DNA of 11,230 nt from Candidatus Hydrogenedentota bacterium (lineage in GTDB: Bacteria; Hydrogenedentota; Hydrogenedentia; Hydrogenedentiales; CAITNO01). Every line of letters begins with the position of its first letter. Position 1 is the first letter of the stretch. The stretch lies in contig CAIXUF010000441.1 in the NCBI GenBank assembly GCA_903922535.1, positions 1-11,230 of the forward strand. The letters are read 5' to 3'. This document shows, piece after piece, positions 5,372 to 11,044 of the stretch. Below the pieces are notes generated by a model. It did not search any database, was not told the DNA's origin, and saw only the letters and a list, made by a program, of their open reading frames with translations. Made by a program: the position numbers and the translations under genes.

Positions 5372-5651
5372 TGTCATTCTTCACCCTGGCAAGTCGGTGG
5401 AATTGCCGGAGGATTTGGACGCGGTGCGGACGCTGGCGGCCAAGGGGCTGCTGGTGGCGGATTCGCCTGAAGGACAAAGGGCGAAGGACGAAGGTCAAAG
5501 TGAAGAGGCCGGGAACACTGATGCGCCGGAAGTGGGCGAGGATGGGGCCGAAGGCAACATCCCCCTAAATCCCCCTTCGAAGGGGGACTTGACGGACGGC
5601 ACTCCCAGTGGCAGCAGTTCCGGTGGACGGAAGAGCAAACAGGGCGCATAG
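5313..5651 (+). CDS. Small gp38-position protein with repeat-built tail
   Basis: A 112-residue protein in the slot of Mu gp38, between gp37 and the sheath. AGGAGA (5301-5306) is 6 nt from ATG 5313, inside the end of the gp37-like gene. Residues 1-50 (VTALPLKTGDVILHPGKSVE, then a helix ending AAKGLLVAD) form a compact region whose pattern resembles the DUF7210-like protein at 3711. The rest is low complexity. Part is encoded by the heptamer array at 5472-5499 (EGQRAKDEGQ) and part by the palindromic repeat at 5556-5591 (NIPLNPPSKGDL), ending SGGRKSKQGA. Membership in the gp38/DUF2635 family is suggested by position only, and the function is unknown. Confidence 0.65.
   Translation: MTMYRYRGTMVTALPLKTGDVILHPGKSVELPEDLDAVRTLAAKGLLVADSPEGQRAKDEGQSEEAGNTDAPEVGEDGAEGNIPLNPPSKGDLTDGTPSGSSSGGRKSKQGA
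5472..5499 (+). repeat. GGACAAA-type heptamer array inside the gp38-position gene
   Basis: Four in-phase units, GGACAAA, GGGCGAA, GGACGAA and GGTCAAA, lie inside the coding sequence and encode EGQRAKDEGQS. This is the same array family found in the gaps, here translated as part of a charged disordered tail. It suggests the original gene ended near residue 50 and was extended into repeat DNA. Confidence 0.75.
5556..5591 (+). repeat. 36-bp palindromic repeat, copy 2 (encodes NIPLNPPSKGDL)
   Basis: 35 of 36 bases are identical to 966-1001, with the stem TCCCCCTT/AAGGGGGA intact and the mismatch in the two-base loop. It has the same orientation and reading frame as copy 1, and lies in the tail of the gp38-position protein. 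Confidence 0.85.
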
Positions 5652-5673
5652 GCGCAGGATCTTAAGAAAAGAC

Positions 5674-5693
5674 GGCAGACAGGAATGTCTGCC
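5674..5693. repeat. Hairpin repeat GGCAGACA-GGAA-TGTCTGCC
   Basis: A perfect 8-bp stem with a GGAA loop, followed by ACAC, in the 63-bp gap before the sheath gene. Its plan (short stem, GGAA loop, fixed 3' tail) resembles the hairpins at 1356-1372 and 3924-3941. It has no T-run and so is not a terminator. It might attenuate read-through or stabilise the mRNA 5' of the sheath gene. Confidence 0.7.
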
Positions 5694-5714
5694 ACACATT
5701 CAAGGAGAGTGAAC

Positions 5715-6947
5715 ATGCCGGCAAGTTATCTTCACGGCGTTGAGACGGTGGAAATCACGAAGGGGCCGCGTCCGGTCCAGGTGGTGATGACTTCGGTCAT
5801 CGCGCTGGTTGGGACGGCCCCGGAAGGGCCGATCAACACGCCGACACTGGTGCTGTCGGAGGTGGATGCGGCGCAGTTCGGCGACAAGACCACCGGCTAC
5901 ACCATCCCCTACGCGCTGGACGGCATCTTTGACCAGGGCGCGGGGACGGTGATCGTCATCAACGTGTTTGACCCGGATGTTCACAAGGATGCCGAGAGTC
6001 ATCCGGACCCGTCGCGGGTGGATTCCGAGGACATCATCGGCACCATCGACGCGGTGACGAAGGCGCGGTCGGGGCTGAAATGCCTCCAGGACATCTACAC
6101 GCTGTTCGGGTTCAAGCCGAAGATCATCATCGCGCCGGGCTTCTGTTCGGCGGCGGGGGTGTCGGCGGCGATGATCATCGCGGCGGACAAGTACCGGGGC
6201 CTGGCGCTGATTGACGCGCCGGCCGGCATCACCTACGCGACGGCAATCGCGGGGCGCAGCACGGGCGGGACGATCAACTTCAACACGGCCGATCCGCGGG
6301 CGTACCTGCTGTATCCGGGCGTCAAGGTTTATGACGCGGATGCGGAGGACAACGTGCGCGTGGAGGGAATGTCGGCGCGCGTTGCCGGTCTCATCGCCGC
6401 GGTGGACCTGAACGAGGGCTACTGGGTGTCGCCGTCGAACCATGAGATCAAAGGTATCATTGGCATGGAGACGCTTGTCTCGGCGGGCATCAATGATCCC
6501 GACACGGAGGCAAACCTGCTGAACGAGGCGGGCATCGCCACGCTGTTCAACGCTTTCGGCACGGGCGTCCGGCTGTGGGGGAACCGGTCGGCGGCCTACC
6601 CCACGGATACGGCGCCGAAGAATTTCGTGCCCATCCGGCGCGTTGGCGACGTTCTGCATGAGAGTGTGGAGCTGGCCATGCTCCCGTTCCTGGACCAGCC
6701 CATCACGAAGCCGTTCATCGACGCGATCTGCGCGACGGTCGACCAGTTCATTCGGACGCTGGTGATGCGGGGGGCGCTGATTGACGGAAGCTGCACGTTC
6801 AACGAGGCGAAGAACCCGGACACGGAAATCGCGCTGGGACACCTGACCTTTGACATCGAATACATGCCGCCGACGCCGGCGGAGCGCATCACCTTCGAGT
6901 CCTTCCTCAACACCGCGCTGCTCAAGGCGCTTACGACAACCGCATAA
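5715..6947 (+). CDS. FI: Contractile tail sheath protein
   Basis: A 410-residue tail sheath subunit, which polymerises around the tube and contracts at infection. The N-terminal segment HGVETVEITKGPRPVQVVMT and IALVGTAPEGP is the standard sheath opening. PKIIIAPGFCSAAGVSAAMI in the middle and ADKYRGLALIDAPAG are conserved core segments. Residues 268-293 (LLNEAGIATLF, then GVRLWGNRSA) and 308-360 (RVGDVLHESVELAMLPFLDQ, FIRTLVMRGALIDG) are the conserved C-terminal domain that forms the inter-subunit mesh. The length agrees with P2 FI (about 400). AAGGAGA (5702-5708) is 6 nt from ATG 5715. An earlier in-frame ATG at 5685 lies inside a hairpin repeat and is rejected. Confidence 0.95.
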   Translation: MPASYLHGVETVEITKGPRPVQVVMTSVIALVGTAPEGPINTPTLVLSEVDAAQFGDKTTGYTIPYALDGIFDQGAGTVIVINVFDPDVHKDAESHPDPSRVDSEDIIGTIDAVTKARSGLKCLQDIYTLFGFKPKIIIAPGFCSAAGVSAAMIIAADKYRGLALIDAPAGITYATAIAGRSTGGTINFNTADPRAYLLYPGVKVYDADAEDNVRVEGMSARVAGLIAAVDLNEGYWVSPSNHEIKGIIGMETLVSAGINDPDTEANLLNEAGIATLFNAFGTGVRLWGNRSAAYPTDTAPKNFVPIRRVGDVLHESVELAMLPFLDQPITKPFIDAICATVDQFIRTLVMRGALIDGSCTFNEAKNPDTEIALGHLTFDIEYMPPTPAERITFESFLNTALLKALTTTA

Positions 6948-6957
6948 GGAGCTGACC

Positions 6958-7482
6958 ATGGCCAGCAGGATTTCCGTGAACCGCGTCACGAACGCGAACA
7001 TCTACATCAACGGGAACAGCATGCTCGGCAAGTGCGAGGAGTTCGCCCTGCCGGAGGTGAAGACGAAGACGGGGGAACACAAGGCGCTGGGCATGGTGGG
7101 TTCGCTGGAGACCTTTGCCGGTTTCGAGAAGCTGGAGGGCAAGCTGAAGCTGACCAGCTATTACTATGACGTGCTGTCAAAGCTGGCGAACCCGTTCAAA
7201 CCGGTGCAATTCCAGGCGCGGGCGTCGATGCAGGTCGTGGAGCCTGGCGGTGTCACGGCGGAGGTGCCCGTGGTGTGCCTGGTCACGGCGACCTTCAAGA
7301 CCTTCCCCCTGGGCAGTCTGAAACAGCACGAGAACCCGGAGGTGGAGTTCCAATACTCCGCCACCTACGTCAAGCAAATCATCGGCGGCGAGCCTGTGCT
7401 TGAATTCGACGTGCTGGCCAACATCTACAAGGTCAATGGGTTTGACCTGCTGTCCGTCTACCGCGCGAACACCGGGGCCTGA
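6958..7482 (+). CDS. FII: Major tail tube protein (P2 FII-like)
   Basis: A 174-residue tail tube subunit of the P2 FII type, forming the inner tube surrounded by the sheath. The opening VNRVTNANIYINGNSMLGKC and the segment EHKALGMVGSLETFAGFEKL are strongly typical, as are EVEFQYSATYVKQIIGG and the final D-x-x-NIYKVNGFDLL. AAGGAG (6946-6951) is 6 nt before ATG 6958, and the gap from the sheath stop is only 10 bp. The in-frame ATG at 6850 would overlap the sheath gene and lacks support. Confidence 0.95.
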   Translation: MASRISVNRVTNANIYINGNSMLGKCEEFALPEVKTKTGEHKALGMVGSLETFAGFEKLEGKLKLTSYYYDVLSKLANPFKPVQFQARASMQVVEPGGVTAEVPVVCLVTATFKTFPLGSLKQHENPEVEFQYSATYVKQIIGGEPVLEFDVLANIYKVNGFDLLSVYRANTGA

Positions 7483-7486
7483 TACA

Positions 7487-7533
7487 GGGTCTTGGGTCTG
7501 GGGTCTTGGGTCTGGAAAAGGGCGAAGGCCGAA
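7487..7533 (+). repeat. GGGTCTT/GGGTCTG heptamers plus GGGCGAA units
   Basis: A perfect 14-bp tandem duplication (7487-7500 and 7501-7514), itself two heptamers GGGTCTT and GGGTCTG, is followed by GGGCGAA and GGCCGAA at 7520-7533. Farther on, AACCGCAAAGAG (from 7546) resembles the start of the 28-bp element at 4308 and 11017. The whole gap between tube and chaperone genes is repeat-derived. Confidence 0.78.
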
Positions 7534-7575
7534 AAGCAGGCGGGTAACCGCAAAGAGAAACAGGAAACGTAGGAC

Positions 7576-7905
7576 ATGGACAAGACAACGGAGAAGAACG
7601 AAATTACGCTGAAGTTTCCGTTTGCCCTGGCGAACGGGACGACCCTGTACAAAATCACGCTGCGCCGACCCAAGGTGCGCGACCTGAAGAATGCAGACAA
7701 ACGCGGAGGCACGGCGGCGGAACGGGAACTTGTCCTGTTCTCCATGCTGTGCACGCCCGCGCTGGTGCCCGAAGACATGGAGGAAATGGACCTGGCCGAC
7801 TACGGCCAAGTCCAACGGCGATTTCAGGCGATGGTGGCGGACCCCGGAGTATCTGTGGGAGGCCTCGGCGCTGCTGGCCCGGTGGTTTCGGTTCCAGCCG
7901 TCTGA
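7576..7905 (+). CDS. Tail assembly chaperone, short form (P2 E / Mu gp41-like)
   Basis: A 109-residue protein of the tail assembly chaperone family that includes P2 gpE and Mu gp41. It begins with a strand-rich LKFPFALANGTTLYKITLRRPKVRDLKN, followed by a helical region with ELVLFSMLC and PEDMEEMDLADYGQVQRRFQ. It sits between tube and tape measure genes, the standard position. Chaperones of this type coat the tape measure protein during tail assembly. The sequence after about residue 90 in this frame (GVSVGGLGAAGPVVSVPAV) is Gly/Val-rich and looks non-native, while the overlapping frame carries the conserved continuation. AGGAAA (7562-7567) is 8 nt from ATG 7576. Confidence 0.85.
   Translation: MDKTTEKNEITLKFPFALANGTTLYKITLRRPKVRDLKNADKRGGTAAERELVLFSMLCTPALVPEDMEEMDLADYGQVQRRFQAMVADPGVSVGGLGAAGPVVSVPAV
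7843..7849 (+). other. Candidate programmed frameshift site (net +1 or -2)
   Basis: In frame 1 the sequence reads GAC CCC GGA (7840-7848). Slippage of the proline tRNA from CCC (7843-7845) to CCG (7844-7846) would move translation +1 and continue as GAG TAT CTG TGG from 7847, giving ADP-EYLWEASALL. A -2 shift at the same codon would give ADPP-EYLW. The exact site is inferred from where frame 1 stops looking like the family and where the second frame becomes typical. It could lie slightly elsewhere within about 7820-7860. Confidence 0.5.
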
Positions 7906-7984
7906 GATTGACCGGCTGGAGATTGCCGATTTTGAGGAGTGGGTGCGGCAGGCCCAGAAACAGATTGAGGCCCAGTCACATTAG
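7847..7984 (+). CDS. Frameshift extension of the tail chaperone (P2 GpE-like)
   Basis: This is the second reading frame, fused to residues 1-90 of the chaperone to give a product of about 135 residues. It encodes EYLWEASALLARWFRFQPSE and then IDRLEIADFEEWVRQAQ, closely resembling the C-terminal GpE-like module (hydrophobic helix, WF or FHW, P-S-E, L-x-x-F-E-x-W). There is no ATG, GTG or TTG in this frame between 7802 and the conserved part. The only in-frame ATG upstream, at 7691, would add a non-native Arg/Trp/Cys-rich stretch. Frameshifting is therefore the simplest means of expression. It ends 14 bp before the tape measure start. Confidence 0.75.
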   Translation, partial: EYLWEASALLARWFRFQPSEIDRLEIADFEEWVRQAQKQIEAQSH

Positions 7985-7998
7985 AAGGACACCGCCGT

Positions 7999-10512
7999 AT
8001 GGGCGAAGAAATCACCATCGGAATCATCTTCAAGGCAACCGCCGGCGCGGCCATTGAAGGGGTGAAGTCCCTGGGCAGTTCGATCGACATGCTGGAGAAG
8101 AAAACCGACCAGGCAAACAAGACCCACAAGAAACTGGGATCTTCCATCAAGAAGCTGACTGCGGCCGGCAAGGATGTGACGGCGCTCTCCCGCGTCTATG
8201 ACAAGCTCGGCAGTTCGATAGAACGGTCCAAGAAGGCGACCTCAGGGTTTCATGAGGCGCAGGAGAAGGCGGCGGGCCACGTCGCCGCCCTGGGTTCGAT
8301 GTGGGGCGAGGCACTGGCCACGGCCGGCGCCGGGATGAGCATTGCGGTTCCGGTAAAAGCCTCCATCGACTTTGAGGCGGCTATGGACCGTGTCAAGATG
8401 ATGCTCCCCTCTGCCACCGAAGAACAGTTGAAAATGATTCGGGAACAGGTTCTTGATTTGACCAGAAGCATACCGATAGACCCTGTTGGCGTTGCCGACA
8501 TCGCCAAGCGCGCGGGCCAGGTGAACGTTCCAATCGACAAAATCCAGCATTTCGTGGAGACGATAGCGAAGTTCTCCACCGCCTTTGAAATGGAGCCGGA
8601 GGAGGCCGCGACCACGATAGGCAAGATCGTTGCGGCTTTTGATCTGCCCATTGAACAGGTTGATCGGATTGGCGATGTCATTTCCACGCTTTCCGCCGTG
8701 GGGTCGGCCCGGCCTGCCGAAATCATTGAGGCCATGCAGACCATGTCGGGAACGGCAAGGGTCAACGGGATGAGCCCCGAACAGACCGCCATTTGGATGA
8801 ACAGTTTTATTGGCGCCGCACAAAAACCCGACGAAGCTGCCCATGCGTTCAACCATCTTTTTTCCGTGTTGATGAACGGGGACATGTCAAAGAAAGACCA
8901 GAAAGAGCTCGCAAAACTGGGATACACCATGACGGGACTGCAGGGGGCGCTAATAAAGAACCCTACTGCGGCGCTTCAAACCTTTTTTAACCGGCTGGGA
9001 AAACTGCAGGCGAAAGACCCGACCGCCGTCAACGCGATAATGGATACTGTCTTTGGTTTGCGGGTTGGTCCGGATCTTGAAAAACTGATCTTCAAAGCAG
9101 ACCTGGTCAAAGGTTCATTGGAATATGCCGCCAAGGCTGAGGGACGGCTGAGCACCGCGTTCGAGGACAAGATGAAAACCACCGAGGCGCAAATCAAACT
9201 GCTCCGGAACGCCGCCCATGAGTCAAGCATCGCCGTGGGGGACACTCAGTTGGGGCCGTTCAATGATGTTCTCAAGTCCTTGAAACCTGTGGTCAGAGGC
9301 ATCGGAGAATGGACCAAGATGCATCCGGTCCTTGTGAAGGACATCGGCGAGACAGTAGCTGGTCTGTTTGCACTCAAGGTTGGAAGCCTGGCGTTACGCG
9401 CATCCTATCATCTTCTCGGCGCCACGGTTTGGGGCTTGCTCGTGCCGATCAGGGCGCTAAATGCCGCTCTATCCGTGGCCGGCATGTCGTTTCTTGCGAA
9501 GGAGGCGACGCTCGCATCTGTTTCCAGCCTGGCGAAACCCATCGGTTTAGTCGGGAGGCTGGGCGCCGCCTGGAGTGCAGTGTCGGCGCCCATAATAGGG
9601 GTGGGCACGGCCATTGCCGGCATTACCGCACCGGCCTGGGGCGTGATTGCCGTCATTGGCGCCGCGCTTGCGGCTACGGGACTTTTGGTTTACAAATACT
9701 GGACGCCGCTCAAGGGGTTCTTCTCCGGGTTCTGGAAGGGTCTCAAAATGGGGGTTGAACCGCTTGGTCCGATCTTCAGCACCGCATTCAAATACTGGAC
9801 ACCCGTCTTTCATTGGATAGGGGACGCCCTAAAGTCGGTAATTGACTGGTTCAAGAACCTTATACAACCCGTGAACGAATCTGGTGAGGCTGTGAAAAAC
9901 TGGGGAGAATATGTAGGCGCCGGCGTTGGCGAGGTTGTCCGCTGGCTCACAGAGACGTTGCCTTCACGGTTGGCGCTACTGCCGGGTATCTTTACGGATC
10001 TCGGCGAGAATCTTGTCGGCGGCCTCATTGATGGAATTCACAAAAAAATGGATGCCGCCAGGCAGGCCATCGTGGGAATCGGAGACAGCGTCAAGAGCTG
10101 GTTCTCCGCGGAGCTTGGCATCTCGTCGCCCTCCAGGGTTTTCCGGCAGTATGGACGCTTCCTTGGCAGTGGCCTTGTCATGGGCATCGGCGATTCTTTG
10201 AGCCAGGTGCATGCGGCCTCCGAGCGTTTGTCCTCGGCTGCCTTGCCCGAGTATTCAAGTCTTTCAGACCAGGTGCAAGCGGCCTCGGAGCGTCTGTCCG
10301 CGGGCATCATACCCGGGCATTCGAATCTTTCAGGTCCGGCGGAATCAACAATTACTTTCAATCAGACCATCAACATCGCTCCCGGAGCGGATGGAGACGT
10401 TGTCCGCAAGGTGCGCTCGGCCGTGGACACGTCTTTTGAGGAATTCCGGAAGCTGATGATGAAGTACAACCAGCAGACGGGCAGGCGGTCCTTTGGGGGT
10501 GCGCCGGGATGA
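7999..10512 (+). CDS. Tail tape measure protein
   Basis: An 837-residue tape measure protein, the longest in the window, which sets tail length and occupies the tube. Residues 1-100 are charged and helical with a thrice-repeated KLGSSI or LGSSID motif. Residues about 105-380 resemble the TP901-type core, including IDFEAAMDRVKMM, AKRAGQVNVPIDKI and MSGTARVNGMSPEQTA. Hydrophobic segments lie at about 453-487 and 531-568. Near residue 704 is ELGISSPSRVFRQYG, a typical tape measure C-terminal motif. The end has a 22-residue tandem repeat. Much of the gene has visibly lower GC than its neighbours (for example about 48% at 8881-8940 against 67% at 3241-3300, counted by eye). AAGGA (7985-7989) is 9 nt before ATG 7999. 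Confidence 0.94.
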   Translation: MGEEITIGIIFKATAGAAIEGVKSLGSSIDMLEKKTDQANKTHKKLGSSIKKLTAAGKDVTALSRVYDKLGSSIERSKKATSGFHEAQEKAAGHVAALGSMWGEALATAGAGMSIAVPVKASIDFEAAMDRVKMMLPSATEEQLKMIREQVLDLTRSIPIDPVGVADIAKRAGQVNVPIDKIQHFVETIAKFSTAFEMEPEEAATTIGKIVAAFDLPIEQVDRIGDVISTLSAVGSARPAEIIEAMQTMSGTARVNGMSPEQTAIWMNSFIGAAQKPDEAAHAFNHLFSVLMNGDMSKKDQKELAKLGYTMTGLQGALIKNPTAALQTFFNRLGKLQAKDPTAVNAIMDTVFGLRVGPDLEKLIFKADLVKGSLEYAAKAEGRLSTAFEDKMKTTEAQIKLLRNAAHESSIAVGDTQLGPFNDVLKSLKPVVRGIGEWTKMHPVLVKDIGETVAGLFALKVGSLALRASYHLLGATVWGLLVPIRALNAALSVAGMSFLAKEATLASVSSLAKPIGLVGRLGAAWSAVSAPIIGVGTAIAGITAPAWGVIAVIGAALAATGLLVYKYWTPLKGFFSGFWKGLKMGVEPLGPIFSTAFKYWTPVFHWIGDALKSVIDWFKNLIQPVNESGEAVKNWGEYVGAGVGEVVRWLTETLPSRLALLPGIFTDLGENLVGGLIDGIHKKMDAARQAIVGIGDSVKSWFSAELGISSPSRVFRQYGRFLGSGLVMGIGDSLSQVHAASERLSSAALPEYSSLSDQVQAASERLSAGIIPGHSNLSGPAESTITFNQTINIAPGADGDVVRKVRSAVDTSFEEFRKLMMKYNQQTGRRSFGGAPG
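10204..10335 (+). repeat. 66-bp tandem duplication in the tape measure C-terminus
   Basis: Two diverged copies, at 10204-10269 and 10270-10335, encode QVHAASERLSSAALPEYSSL and QVQAASERLSAGIIPGHSNL, each with two further residues. The period of 66 bp is a multiple of three, so the frame is kept. The DNA divergence between copies shows that the duplication is not recent. Confidence 0.85.
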
Positions 10513-10982
10513 TCTATGTGCTGCTGGGGGACATATCGCTGGAGGTGCCGCAGTGGCCTACGGGGTTGGACCGGAAGGGCTCGCACAATTATGCGGAGCA
10601 CCAGCCGGTGAACCGTGCGCCGCTGCTTCAGAGCACGGGCAGAAACCTGGTTGAATTCACGTTTGAAGGGCATTTGCACCGGCAGTTTGGCCGGGCTCCT
10701 TATCAGGATCTCGCCACCTTGCGGACGGCGATGGACGGGGCGCAGGTGCTGCCGCTGGTGTTCGGGACAGGGGAGTATCCGGGGAAGTTTGTCATCACGG
10801 AGATGGATGAACACACGGAGAGTGCGGCGCCGACGGGTGACCAGGACGGGGTCATGGTGACGCTGACACTGCGTGAGTATGTGGAGACGGACCGGCTGGC
10901 CTCGCCTGTCCGCAGCCAATTGGACGCTGCCAGGGGGCTGTTCCGCGAGGCGGTGGAGGGAGTGAAGAAATGGCTTCAATAA
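10509..10982 (+). CDS. U: P2 gpU-like tail completion protein
   Basis: A 157-residue protein resembling P2 gpU, which acts at completion or capping of the contractile tail. It has an opening strand LGDISLEVPQWPTGL, the family's YAEHQPVNRAPLLQSTGR segment, strand FTFEGHLHRQFG, LATLRTAMDGAQVLPLVFG, GKFVITEMDEHTES and the characteristic VTLTLREYVE. The start ATG 10509 overlaps the tape measure stop in an ATGA arrangement, pointing to translational coupling. In P2, U follows T in the same way. The C-terminal residues 130-157 form an amphipathic helix. Confidence 0.88.
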   Translation: MIYVLLGDISLEVPQWPTGLDRKGSHNYAEHQPVNRAPLLQSTGRNLVEFTFEGHLHRQFGRAPYQDLATLRTAMDGAQVLPLVFGTGEYPGKFVITEMDEHTESAAPTGDQDGVMVTLTLREYVETDRLASPVRSQLDAARGLFREAVEGVKKWLQ

Positions 10983-11044
10983 GGGCAAAGGACAAAGGGC
11001 AAAGGCCAAAAGAGCAAACCGCATAGAACGCAGAGAACGCAAAG
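10983..11044 (+). repeat. GGGCAAA heptamer array and 28-bp element, copy 2
   Basis: Immediately after the gpU-like stop are GGGCAAA, GGACAAA, GGGCAAA and GGCCAAA in phase (10983-11010), then the 28-bp element starting AACCGCATAGAACGC (11017-11044), identical to 4308-4335. The region after it continues with GCGCG-GAGA-CGCGC (11046-11059), a weak 5-bp hairpin without a T-run. Confidence 0.85.

Noticed and set aside
4118..5377. Long minus-strand open frame opposite the gp36/gp37-like genes
   Set aside because: Pro/Ser/Arg-rich translation without domain pattern. The + strand genes there are well supported by family similarity and ribosome-binding sites.
5700..7001. Long minus-strand open frame opposite the sheath gene (433 residues)
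   Set aside because: It is Arg/His-rich and low in complexity, as expected from the antisense of high-GC coding DNA, and lies wholly opposite a confidently identified sheath gene.
7691..7984. Independent gene starting at ATG 7691 in the second chaperone frame
   Set aside because: The first 45 or so residues are Arg/Cys/Trp-rich shadow sequence of the chaperone frame. Only the part after about 7847 looks native, which favours frameshifting.
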